Shown one piece after another: positions 25,387-36,640 of a DNA stretch of 64,000 bases. The stretch lies in assembly GCF_026212465.1 (NCBI RefSeq), contig NC_080063.1:4268844-4332843 (forward strand). Direction: 5' to 3'. The notes below the pieces were generated by a model, which searched no databases, was not told where the DNA came from, and saw only the letters and a program-made list of their open reading frames with translations. How positions within the stretch are numbered: the first letter of the stretch is position 1; the number at the start of each line of letters is the position of its first letter. The stretch comes from Amaranthus tricolor. Lineage: Eukaryota > Streptophyta > Magnoliopsida > Caryophyllales > Amaranthaceae. Both the position numbers and the translations under genes were made by a program.

Positions 25387-25679
25387 GCTTATTTTATTTA
25401 TTTTTATCTCGATTCATTATCTTACGAGACCCAACTAAGAGACTCACCTTCGTGGGTTCACACATTTTAATAAAATAATCATTTTTATTCGAATCTCTTT
25501 ATTTGAGAAGTCGTAACTATATTTTTAATATATATATATATATGTTAACATTTAAGTCCGTATATGAAAGAAATTTATTAAAACTAATTCAGAAATAATT
25601 TAATAAAATTGTAAAATCTTTAAAAGTTGTTAAAATATTAAATAATTTCATTATTAAAATCTCGGGGTGTTACAATCAT

Positions 25680-26193
25680 CCTTGGCTTCGAACTCCCCGT
25701 TCACTTGTTCGACTATTAGTTAGGAGTCGGAGAAGGTGGATAATACTTTAGCCCCTGCCTCATAGCAGATTTTGAGCCCCATGAGTAATGCTTCGTATTC
25801 TGCCTCATTGTTGGAGGCCGTGAACTCGAATCTGACCGCTCTTTCCATACGAACCCCGGCGGAAGATACAATCAGAAGCCCAGCTCCGCTTGCTGATTGT
25901 GTTGAGGATCCATCTACATACAACCACCATTCTTGATTAGGTTCAGGATGATGGGGGATAGTGCTTTCGGCAATGAAGTCAGCCAGAGCTTGGGCTTTGA
26001 TTGTTGTTCGCGACTCATATTCAATGCCGAAATCTGCAAATTGATTAGCCCAATCAGTGATGCAGCTTGATTTGTTCTTCCCTTCCAGAATCTTATTCAA
26101 GGGTTGGCTAGTCCGGACAATGATCTGGTGGGATTGGAAGTACGGTTTCAATTTCCTGCTCACCATTACGATTGCAAATAAGACCTCCTCCAC
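25680..26193 (-). pseudogene. Tat RNase H end and second (archaeal-type) RNase H, interrupted
   Basis: The first part (VEEVLFAIVMVSRKLKPYF, HQIIVRTSQPLNKIL, ADFGIEYESRTTIKAQALAD) is the end of the retroelement RNase H. The second part (EWWLYVDGSSTQSASGAGLL, then FTASNNEAEYEALLMGLK) is the extra archaeal-type RNase H, with the Asp of YVDGS and the Glu of AEYEAL. An in-frame TAA (25720-25722) replaces the codon before LIVEQVNGEFEAKDD, one C-to-T change from CAA. Ten codons later the solo LTR interrupts the gene, and the domain continues at 22173. The dual RNase H places the element in the Tat lineage. Confidence 0.88.
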
Positions 26194-26231
26194 TTCGCTA
26201 TAGTTTCACTCTGAGCCTCAGAATGCGTGGC

Positions 26232-27152
26232 TCACATAGTATATTGGGAGTTGCTTCTTTTCTCTTTCGCGACTAGTACTCCCGACAACGAGTATTCTGA
26301 GATAGATACGTATAGAACTAGCTTTTCCCCGTTGATGGGTGAAACTAGTTTTGGCAAAGAGGACAGGTGCTCTTTCAACTGGCGAAAGGATTCCTCAACT
26401 TCTTTTGTCCATTCGAACTTGTTTTGTCTGATTGTTTTGAAGAAGGGTGAGCATTTGTCCGCGAACTTGGATAGAAATCTCCCTAAAGCAGCCACACATC
26501 CTGTTAGCTTTTGTACTTCTTTCACGGAGGTGGGGGACTTCATATCTTGAATGGCCCGAATCTTATCAGGATTTGCTTCAATGCCTCGCTCGTCCACCAG
26601 AAAGCCGAGACACTTTCCTCCAGTGACCTCAAACACACATTTGTCTGGATTAAGTCGCATTTGGTGTCGCCGGAGGGTTGTGAATGTTTCGCGGAGGTCC
26701 ATGGCATGTTCGGATGCTTGCTTGCTTTTCGTAATCATGTCGTCCACGTATACCTCCAAGTTTCGGCCTATCTGAGATTGGAAGACCTTATTGACTATTC
26801 TTTGATAAGTTGCTCCAGCATTCTTTAGCCCAAAGGGCATGACTTTGTAGCAGTATACTCCATCATTTGTAATGAATGTCTTATGTGGCTGGTCTTCTGT
26901 GGCCAAGGAAATTTGATGGTAGCCAGCGTTAGCATCCATTAAACGCAGTAGAGCGTGGCCTGTTGTGGAATCTACCAAACGATCTATCTTTGAGGATACC
27001 CACTTGTCCATCATCCCGCTCAAATTGTAGCAAGAGTTGGTTAGGAAAGATTGCGGCTTTGATCTTGTTGATGAGTGGAAGCCCCATGATGGCGTTGTAG
27101 GGGAATGTGAGATCCACCACCGTGAATCGTATAGGTACGGTTCTGCTTCCAT
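26232..27152 (-). pseudogene. Tat reverse transcriptase, N-terminally deleted
   Basis: True RT sequence begins at about 26988 with KIDRLVDSTTGHALLRLMDA. The catalytic Asp of motif A (LMDANAGYHQI) and the YVDDM box are present, followed by the thumb/connection (QKLTGCVAALGRFLSKFADK) and the start of RNase H (GEKLVLYVSISEYSLSGVLV). Missing are the fingers and the part usually carrying KKNGKW and DFTDLN motifs. The first 50 or so codons are a shadow of the protease. At the 3' end a 1-nt shift in an A/G run near 26255 takes the frame to a stop, while the expected RNase H sequence continues in the next frame. The enzyme is not functional. Confidence 0.9.
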
Positions 27153-27260
27153 TTCTTTCCCCTACCCGCACGGAGAGAATGATCGTTCCTAGTGGAATGA
27201 CCTGACTTCCCACAAACCCGATCAAGGGTTTATCGAGGGTTTGTAAGTGCTTTTCTTTCG
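26929..27260 (-). pseudogene. Tat aspartic protease, C-terminal part in shifted frame
   Basis: After the gag-protease frame is lost, this frame continues the protease: GFVGSQVIPLGTIILSVRVG, RFTVVDLTFPYNAIMGLPLI, AIFPNQLLLQFERDD. At about 26988 the sequence jumps into reverse transcriptase in another frame, so the end of the protease and the RT N-terminus are deleted at one junction. Confidence 0.85.
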
Positions 27261-29209
27261 AACTTCATTTTTCTCAGGCATTCCATTGTTATAAGATCAG
27301 CCGTGCTCCCGGTATCTACCAGTACCCTTTTGACTTTCATTTGCCCAATTTTAAAGGTAACCACCAGAGGTTCAGTATGTGGTTGTTGCAGCGTTTGGGA
27401 GGTAGTGGCATCGAACATCATGGTCGGTCCGCTTGATGAGGCTTTTGGAGGCCCTTTTAGCAGAGTGTGGACGTTATTTCTTGCGGCGCGGATGGTAGGA
27501 TACTGTTCAGTGTATCCTCCAAAAATCATATTGATAGTTCCTTGTGTGTTGGAACTTTCACGCCTGGCCTTATCCCTCTTAGGGGATCTGCGTCTTTGAT
27601 TCCACGGCCTCCTTTCCGCTTCTCCTCTAGCGTCATAGTCCTTTCGGTTGATAAACATGGACAGTTTTTCCTCATCGGCCAGTAGCTCATCGGCCAGTTG
27701 ATCTAGGTTACGTTTGAGTTCGCGGCACTGGGCCAAAGTGTGGTCGTGTTCTTTGTGGTAATCACACCACAGATTGTAGTTGCGTCGATCAAAGGGGGTG
27801 GTAGTAAGAGGTGGAGTTGGCAACTGATCCCGGATGGCGAAGAATATGTCCTTCCTGTTCCGGTTGAACAGCGAATCGTTACCTCCATCTAGTAAATTCC
27901 GCGTCCTGGACTCCCCTTCAACGACATATACGTGTCTGGATCGTGGAGGCCCCATATCTGACGGAGGTTCTGGACGACGCGGCATGTAGTTTTCATCCCT
28001 CCTTGATGAATGTTCCTCTCGGTTCCTCGAGGAATGATTGGATATTGAATCCTTCTTTTCTGACCTTCGTTTCTTAGGGTCATGTGCCTGACATATCTCA
28101 GAGGCCGTGACATAGCTTTGACATTGCTTCATGGCCTCCGCGTACGTCTTCACTTGACTCTCGATCAACTGGAACTTCAGCCTTTGAGCCTTCATTCCAT
28201 TGATCAGGGCATTTAATGCGACTGACTCTTCTAAATCAGTTACTTCCAATACCGCCTCGTGGAACTTTTTCAAATATGATGATATGGATTCCCCTTCCAA
28301 TTGCATTATGCTAAGCAAGTGAAAGTTTGATTTTTCCTGCCTTCTGGATGCTACAAAGTGACCCAGGAATTTTCCTTCTAGTTGGGCAAAGTTGTGGATA
28401 CTTCCCCCTAGAAGAGAGGTGTACCACGTCAAAGCTACTCTAGTAAGAGTAGTTGGGAAGAATTTGCACCACAATGATGGGTTAGTAGTGTACAGCAGCA
28501 TCAGGTTCTTGTAGGCCATCAAGTGTTCCTCCGGGCAGGATGTTCCGTCGAAGGCCGCCATGTTTGGGATCTTTATTTTCCCGGGGTTGGGAGTGTTCAG
28601 TATCTCCGGAGCCAGCGGGGAGGTTATTGGTATGAGATCTTCGGGAAGGCTACTCTTGCCGGCCTCATTCCGCGACATAGTGACGGGACTGATGGGACGG
28701 CTAGATCCCGCGAGTTGTGCCTTCTTTCTTTCTTCCCTCCTCTTATCCACCAGCGATTGAACGCTTTCGGACGCACTTTGCTTCTTGCTTTCTAGGTAGG
28801 TACGGGCGTCTCGAGAGGCGGTTTTAGATTCGTCATCTCGCGGGTCAGTCTTGTTGAGACTTGTGTGGGTCCTCGATCTCTCTCGCCTTTTCTTATTACG
28901 CTTACTGGAGTGTGACATCCTCAAGTTCCCATCTTGAGATTCATGGGATTTTGGTATCTCCTGGTGGTGTTCGATTCGTTCTCGCAGATTTTTTATTTGG
29001 TCCTCCATCTCTTCCAATACTTGCTGTTGAGGGGAATTATTGTTACTCATGACAGCGCGGAGTTGTTCGGAAAAAGCGGAAGTGAGGTTTCGTGCTAGCA
29101 TGTCCAGATCACGACGAGTCACGGCTTGATTATTAGCGTGACTTGCGGAAGTGTCTGTATCTGTGCTGTGCACGGTAGCGGTTTGAGTTGGATTTCTCTT
29201 GGGAGCCAT
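27230..29209 (-). CDS. Tat gag-protease ORF, 659 codons, frameshifted near its end
   Basis: Starts at ATG 29209, 37 bp inside the 5' LTR, the normal place. The N-terminal 200 residues are polar and charged with a coiled-coil-like stretch. The retrotransposon gag core follows (ALTWYTSLLGGSIHNFAQLE, HLLSIMQLEGESISSYLKKF). Near residue 480 is a CX2HX4HX4C knuckle (CDYHKEHDHTLAQC) in place of the usual CCHC. The protease active site is VLVDTGSTADLI near the C-terminus. A 1-nt shift in an A/G run near 27255 replaces the expected continuation with a short tail and stop. Gag would form the particle and bind RNA. The gag part is intact, but protease is truncated. Confidence 0.9.
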   Translation of the reverse strand: MAPKRNPTQTATVHSTDTDTSASHANNQAVTRRDLDMLARNLTSAFSEQLRAVMSNNNSPQQQVLEEMEDQIKNLRERIEHHQEIPKSHESQDGNLRMSHSSKRNKKRRERSRTHTSLNKTDPRDDESKTASRDARTYLESKKQSASESVQSLVDKRREERKKAQLAGSSRPISPVTMSRNEAGKSSLPEDLIPITSPLAPEILNTPNPGKIKIPNMAAFDGTSCPEEHLMAYKNLMLLYTTNPSLWCKFFPTTLTRVALTWYTSLLGGSIHNFAQLEGKFLGHFVASRRQEKSNFHLLSIMQLEGESISSYLKKFHEAVLEVTDLEESVALNALINGMKAQRLKFQLIESQVKTYAEAMKQCQSYVTASEICQAHDPKKRRSEKKDSISNHSSRNREEHSSRRDENYMPRRPEPPSDMGPPRSRHVYVVEGESRTRNLLDGGNDSLFNRNRKDIFFAIRDQLPTPPLTTTPFDRRNYNLWCDYHKEHDHTLAQCRELKRNLDQLADELLADEEKLSMFINRKDYDARGEAERRPWNQRRRSPKRDKARRESSNTQGTINMIFGGYTEQYPTIRAARNNVHTLLKGPPKASSSGPTMMFDATTSQTLQQPHTEPLVVTFKIGQMKVKRVLVDTGSTADLITMECLRKMKFERKALTNPR

Positions 29210-29227
29210 GACTTTTTATTCAACTTC

Positions 29228-29245
29228 CCACAGGCGGCGCCAAAC
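29228..29245 (-). promoter_or_regulatory. Primer-binding site of the Tat element
   Basis: Directly inside the 5' LTR the minus strand reads GTTTGGCGCCGCCTGTGGGA. TTTGGCGCC followed by a GTGGGA word is the usual primer-site region of Tat/Retand elements (from memory). I do not assign the tRNA. Confidence 0.65.
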
Positions 29246-30865
<1,620 letters not shown>

Positions 30866-31118
30866 TATGATACCTTCTCAGCATGAGATGGGTCTATATA
30901 ATTAGCCAATTACTTTAATTGATTACTTTAGAATCATAAGTGATTATTTAAAGGTTATAAGTAATTCCTTTAAGAGTATAAAAATTATTATTTTAAAATT
31001 GTAGGTGAATACTTTAAAACTATAAATAATCACTTAAAACAAAAAATGGGTATTGGATCAGCCCAATAAAAATAATCTCACTATGAAATCGTCTCAAGTA
31101 AGAATTAGTGAATTTTAT
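30866..31118. mobile_element. Degenerate MITE, family A (GTCTCA ends)
   Basis: The left end CTTGTATGATACCTTCTCAGCATGAGATGG is an imperfect inverted copy of the right end, which reads AATCTCACTATGAAATCGTC then CAAGTAAGAATTAGTG. The interior repeats GATTATTT/AATCACTT-type words. The same ends and interior occur at 32135-32338. Confidence 0.5.
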
Positions 31119-31210
31119 TTTATTAGGGTCTGTGTAAACAATCAATATTATGGGCTTTTTGAATAACTTTTTCTGGGCCATATATTAACCTTAGCTTCCC
31201 TTCTGTTGGA

Positions 31211-31646
31211 TGAAAATTTGAAATGATTAAAACAAATTAATAACAAAATGAACGAAATAAGATAAGTTTCAACTTATTTCTAAAAGTAAGCGTGTAATTT
31301 CTAAACTTGTGATTTGGGGTTGTTGCGAACAGGTCAAAAAAAAACAAACTAGTTTGTTCCCAGTTAGTAATTGGGAACAGCTTTGACTTTTTTTGACCTG
31401 TTCGCAGTAACTGCGAACAGCATGCTCCACAAATTCGCAGAGGTCAAAAAAAAAGTAAAGTAGCTGTTAAAAAGTCAAAAATGTTCGCAGTTAGTAACTT
31501 GGAACAGCTAGTTGGTTTTTTTCAATAACTGCTAACAGCTCCAATCACAGGTTTTAAAAGTGCATGCTTACTTTTGAAAATAAGTTGAAATATATTTTAT
31601 TTTATTCATTTTATTGATAATTTATCTTATTTATTTCAAATTTTCC
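31211..31646. mobile_element. Foldback MITE with 8-bp target duplication
   Basis: 436 bp flanked by the exact duplication CTGTTGGA (31203-31210, 31647-31654). The arms (from about 31211 and from about 31646 inward) are imperfect inverted copies for well over 100 bp, including GAAAATTTGAAAT, TTTCAACTTATTT and AAAAGTAAGC. The middle has several GTTCGCAGT/ACTGCGAAC words. The 8-bp duplication suggests hAT ancestry, while long arms would also suit a Mutator-like MITE. There is no coding capacity. Confidence 0.8.
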
Positions 31647-31654
31647 CTGTTGGA

Positions 31655-32134
31655 CTACCATTGGGATTGGGCCTGGTGTTGTACCCTGTAGAATACCTAG
31701 CCATTTATATTCTACTGCTATAATTGCAATTTGATGGAATTTTTGAGTTCTTTGTTTACCGTAACAACTAGGGTTTCAAAATGGAAATTCGCTTTTTTTA
31801 ATAGTAAAAAATATGATCATATTCCAATCATAATACATTCGTTTTATCTAGAATTCAGATATGTACTACTTAGATTCATCGTACGCAAACTAGGTTTTAA
31901 GCATGTTCAACATGTTTGATCGTATGGGATTTCTAAAAATTAGAAGTCTTAATATTAAATTACTTAGTATATGTTAGGTGTTTAAGGATACAAAATTGTT
32001 AGAAAAATATTATAATTTTTAAAATTGCACAAGGCCTTTATAGAATTTGTCAATTTTTGCTCCGCCCCTGATTGTACGACTCAGTCTTATTGTCATTTTA
32101 CGACTAACATATATTTAAATAATCACAAATTTTC
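31655..32134. other. Intergenic, no gene seen
   Basis: AT-rich. A TTTTTGCTCCGCCCCTGATTG word near 32057 resembles other repeat remnants in the window (about 35079, 48524) but no boundaries are visible. Confidence 0.5.
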
Positions 32135-32338
32135 ATATGTGATGGTCTCATAGTAAGACCATTTCAATTAAATTGGCCCAATGTACATTATTTTTAAAGT
32201 GATGACTTTTTATAGTCTTAAAGTTATCACTTATAACTTTAAAATGGTCACTTACAATTTCAAAGTAATCACTTAGAGAAATGGGCTTACTTGTATGGTC
32301 TCGTCTCATGGTAAAATGGTCTCATATAAGACGGACTG
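32135..32338. mobile_element. MITE, family A
   Basis: The left end ATGTGATGGTCTCATAGTAAGACC pairs imperfectly with the right end GGTCTCGTCTCATGGTAAAATGG and TCTCATATAAGACGG. The interior has repeated AAAGTTATCACTTATAACTTT-like words. It is the same family as 30866-31118 and the copy split by the Tourist element at 45784. Confidence 0.6.
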
Positions 32339-32395
32339 TTAAATAATTGAGTTACTAGTGAAAGAATAATATCAGTTTATATAAACATCAGCTAC

Positions 32396-32540
32396 TTTTG
32401 TGAGAGAACATTTCTCAAAGAGACGACCTCAAAACAAGAAGCCTATACTCTTATTTTCTCTTTAATTTGTTTTAATTGGACTATTTAGCCCATATATCTA
32501 ATGCATCTCTCGAAGAAACCGTCTCTTACAATAATTTATA
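32396..32540. mobile_element. MITE, family B (GAGACCGTCTCT ends), degenerate
   Basis: The ends TTTCTCAAAGAGACGACCTC and GCATCTCTCGAAGAAACCGTC match in type those at 36492-36640 and 58764-58906. The interior AGCCCATATATC matches by position the GGGCT/GGCCCAACC words of the other copies. Confidence 0.5.
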
Positions 32541-34935
32541 TATAAACATTGATAAATTATATAGTTAATTGCAAACTTTTCATTCATAAACAATTGATAC
32601 GACATATTTCTATGAACACCCTAAACAATTGATAGAGAGCAAACATATCAGTAGACTTTCAAAAACATTCATAGTAGTAGATTTAGCAGCAGATTTAGCA
32701 GCAGACATAGCCCACGATTTGTTTTCAATTTAGTTTAGGGCTTTGAGTTTTAGCATCCTCTAATTTTTTTAAAAAAAAATTAATTAATTAATTAATTAAA
32801 GTTGGATAACAAATATTCAATTTTTTTAAAGTATTGATCCGATTTTCTGATTCGTTATCCGATTTAATACCGGATACTCAATCTGAATTATCCGATTTTT
32901 AACATCGGATTAAATATTCATTTTCTAAACTGAATACAAAAATATTTGTACACGCACAAGATGATCATAAATAAATGAACAAGGATAATAATACTAACTA
33001 AACGATACTTAGTACTTACCCATCATTAATCATTAAGTTACACGTCTGAGTTAGAGTACTCCATCAGTCTCTTTGCTTTAGAAATTACTACTAAAAGTGA
33101 TATATTATGTAGAGTATTACTATTAATAGTAACCTCAAATTAGGCACATAGCACTAATTCTTTACATTCTCACATGTTATAATTTATCTTCAATCTTCAT
33201 ATCACATATGCTATGATTAGATACTCGAATTTGAATATTGTCATGGGCATGTAAAAAAAACTGCCTTAAATATAAAGTGGAATGTGATTATACAGTTAGG
33301 AAGTTGCTTTGAAGATGCCCCATCAAACTGTATTAGACATGATTTTGCCGCACACAACTCACATCAGGAGATCTTGGATATAAACACACATGGTCCAACT
33401 ATGTTTTTTGTATTGAGGGATGCAATATCATACTGCTGTTTGACCAATTTTAATTGCTTTTCTTGGTTTTCTTGCTAATGACAAAATTGGGTGAGCGATG
33501 CTTGTATTAGATCATGTCATTGTGGGACTGATTTAAAAGTGATTATTTTAAACAATTAAAATGAATATTAATATCTAAAGTAGACTGTTTAACTTTATTT
33601 ATGTTTTACAATGAGACAGTATTGTATGAAAATATGCAAAATTACTAGGCTGAAATTTTTAACGCTAGCTATCTTGCTGTAAATTGAGTCTAACCCATTA
33701 AAAAATGGTCGTGACTTGTCTATTTTAGATTGGGTTCAATTAGATTTAAACTAGAAATGTGAATTTTTTTAATCATATCTAAATTCGTCATATCTAATGA
33801 AACTAGAGTTTAAATTTGATTCTGAATGAATCTTGATATTTTTTTTCTCTAATATTTTTACATTTAGGTTTGATTTGGTTTAAAATGGGTTAGATCATGT
33901 CTGAAAATAATTCCAAATAGATATAAAAAATGAGTAAAATGAATCTAAATATGATCGTGAGTTGGGTTTAGATCTATTTCAGTTAGGTTTAAATCGATTT
34001 GCGTCATATAGACTCAGATTATTTTTTTAATTCAAACCAACTCAACTTATTTATGCCAAACAAAAAATAAGACTTTGACCCTTAAACTAAGACTAGATTT
34101 AGGATTGATCCAATGAATTCCATATTTATGATCATCTCTAAAGGCAACCGCTAGGTTAAGATGGCATAAAGTTAAGGATGTTCAAATTAAGCTGATCCAA
34201 AATGTCGTATTTGAAATTCGTGCAAACATCTAAATATACACATGTGTATATAATATTGATAATTGTCTAGAAGTTGGGTATTAGAGAAAGATATCACAGA
34301 AGTATATATTGTTACAATTGATACACAAATTATCCAATAAAAACTATAAAAGAAAATTCATTTTGATGTATAAATTAATTCTAGAAAATGATATTCTATA
34401 ATATATAGTGACGAGTTTTCATATCTTAAACTGCATAGTAATTAATAAGATACAAATTAAACAATTAAATAAGGCTTTAGGATACTGATCATAATTTTAA
34501 CGAACGAAATATATTGGTTATGATGATGATAATAATAAATTAATTCTCGGCAAACAAAATAACTCAAAACTTAAAATGGATTATTTAATTAATTTGTATT
34601 TGTCCCATCGGCTATTAAAATAAGAAAAGTTCATTCATAGAATAATAAATGAAGTAATTTAACCAATGAATTATGAATTTAATTATAATAATTAATTAGG
34701 ATACATGTGGAATTTAATTATGAGATTTAAAAAATACAGTAGTAATAAAACTATATTGCCAACAACAAATTCTATTCAAAAAATAAAATAAAAAAAGATT
34801 GTCAACAACAAATTAGTAAAGTGATTTATCATGGGTTTCCAGGAAGTTGAAGAAAGAATATTATTTATAATCTTCAATATATCAAGCATTTATTTATGGT
34901 GTTAATATAAGCACGTACAGCAGTAAACTAAATAA
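32541..34935. other. Intergenic, AT-rich, no gene seen
   Basis: Short AATT tandem (about 32778-32799) and a CCGATTT/ATCCGAT-rich patch (32836-32905) are the only local structures. Open frames here are short and lack recognisable content. Confidence 0.5.
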
Positions 34936-35097
34936 TTGAGGTAGCTCAGTTGGTCGCTTGGCAATTGCCATATACATAATCTGCAGGGTCTCGTGTTCAT
35001 TCCTTGTTACGTACTCCTATAAATTTTTTTTTTAAATTTAAAAATTTCAGTGTCTTTACGTGCAAGCGTAGGAGCCCCTAAATCCGGCCCTGATCGA
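34936..35097 (+). repeat. SINE-like repeat with tRNA-type A and B boxes
   Basis: GGTAGCTCAGTTGGTCGCTTGG resembles a tRNA-type A box region, and GGTCTCGTGTTCATTCC about 45 bp later resembles a B box. A T-rich tract and GGAGCCCCTAAATCCGGCCCTG follow. Not a tRNA: no cloverleaf can be closed. A tRNA-derived SINE is the likeliest reading. Confidence 0.4.
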
Positions 35098-35265
35098 GCT
35101 ATTAGGATGAACATCAACTCCAACCATTCCATTCCCATTAATCAAAACGACCGAAAATGTTATAGAACAAGTGCTTCCTAGATTTTTGAAGTAGATAAGT
35201 CGTACTTTTAATTTCATTGACCTTAATTATTTTACACATAATATGCATAGATAAATTCCTCTTAT

Positions 35266-35355
35266 TTGTATCCGTAAAATTTAACTCTCCATATCTAAAT
35301 ACTAACACTATGTATCTGTAAAATTTAACTCTCCATACCTAAATACTTGCACTAT
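35266..35355 (+). repeat. Tandem duplication, unit about 46 bp
   Basis: GTAAAATTTAACTCTCCATA followed by TCTAAATACTAACACTATGT is repeated at once with few changes, just before the Tourist-like MITE. Confidence 0.75.
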
Positions 35356-35726
35356 GTTTGGATTGAATTGGATGTAAATATTTAAGGAGGAAAATAAAGT
35401 CAAACTAATAAAATACAAGTAAATAAAGATGCATTTGAAATAGTTAAGATAATTGTAAAGAAGGTAAAATAAGCATGAAATAAAAATAATGAAAGAAAAA
35501 AAAGATAATTTCCCCTATTATGGAGGTAATATATTCTTCCACCCACCCCTAGGATAAATATTTACCCCCTTAAAATTGAAAGCTCCCATCATTTCTTATT
35601 ACTTTGTAACCATTTTTTCACATCTATAACAATCAAATTTCACTAATTTCTCATTTATCAACTTCATTTTCTTACTTTAACCTTTTTTCACCTCATTAAA
35701 TATTTACACCCAATCCAAACATACCC
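35353..35726. mobile_element. Tourist-like MITE
   Basis: Left TATGTTTGGATTGAATTGGA then TGTAAATATTTAAGG, and right (inward) GGGTATGTTTGGATTGGGTG then TAAATATTTAATG, are inverted copies. TAA follows the right end (35727-35729). The matching left TAA and first bases are lost at the junction with the tandem duplication. The termini resemble those of 45784-46151. Confidence 0.7.
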
Positions 35727-36491
35727 TAAAGATTCAACATTATTACTTCCATCCTCTTTTGCCTTTTTTATAAATAATATTCACATCATTCATGACGGAT
35801 TAAATTTATTTTCTTACTAAAATGTGGAAAATTTTGTGAGTACATCCAATGCATACATTAATAGAGATGATAATTGTATTTCCAAAAAAATATAAATTCT
35901 CATAAAATTCATATAAATAAATTCTTTCTATCAATTCATTCTCATCAACTTTCTCCATCCCATGAGTTTTTCTACATTTTCTTTTTAATTCATCCTTAAA
36001 ATTTTGTTACATTTTTTTTCATGATCGACCATACCCTTTCTTTATATCTCATTTGCACATTTAAATTATATTTTCATTTCTTCCACTTCTTCATAAATTC
36101 CATTTTTTATATAATTTTTTTTCATTTGCTAAAATCTTATTCTTATAACAAATACTGAAACAACGAGCTTCCTACCTAAAAAAATCACTACAGAACAGAA
36201 TGAATAAATAAATAGATATTTTCAAATTCTCATTAATGAGATGGTACCATTAAACAATGTGGATAGGGACTATCAACCCTCCATGAGCCATCAAGAATAG
36301 TCAGAATACGTACGTAGCTTTAGACACTAAATAGAGCTCCCTTGTTATTTGTGAAGGGAGGAATAATACTATGATAGAGATGTAGAGAAGTGGCCCTTAT
36401 TAGAAATAAATTTCAATTACAAGAGTGCATTGTAGAATAATGTGGGATAGCCTTTTTAAACTTCATTTTCTTGCTTGTTTTACCAATTCAG

Positions 36492-36640
36492 TCGGTCTCC
36501 TAAGAGATCGTCTTTTTTAAAGACGTCTCTCTGGCCTAACCCATTAAAAATTAATCAAACTAAAAATAGTAAAGGACTCCCCAAATCAAGGACAATCTCT
36601 CAAAGAGACCGTCTCTTATAAAAATTTGTGTTACTAATAT
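36492..36640. mobile_element. MITE, family B
   Basis: About 150 bp with ends CTCCTAAGAGATCGTCTTTT and GAGACCGTCTCTTATAAAAA, and the interior GGCCTAACCCATTAAAAATT. It matches 58764-58906 throughout. No coding capacity. Confidence 0.65.

Larger units (their letters stand above)
22174..25674 (-). mobile_element. 3.5-kb solo LTR nested in the Tat element (Tekay-like ends)
   Basis: 3501 bp starting TGTAACACCCC and ending GGGGTGTTACA, flanked by the exact 5-bp duplication ATCAT (22169-22173, 25675-25679). Removing it joins the two halves of the second RNase H domain. There is no internal coding region and no second LTR, so it is a solo LTR. On the minus strand TATAAATA (25313-25320) precedes ACCCATGAAACCCTAAAC, a good core promoter, so transcription was probably leftward. 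TGTAACACCCC ends and LTRs of this length are typical of Tekay-type chromoviruses (established pattern; assignment inferred). Short frames inside are not genes. Confidence 0.85.

Noticed and set aside
24963..25438. GC-rich overlapping frames on both strands
   Set aside because: They lie in the transcribed leader region of the solo LTR. Composition is low-complexity and no domain is recognisable.
26227..29052. Many plus-strand frames
   Set aside because: All are shadows of gag, protease, RT and RNase H on the minus strand.
34936..35010. Possible tRNA gene
   Set aside because: A-box and B-box words are present but no acceptor stem or anticodon arm can be formed. Listed as SINE-like instead.
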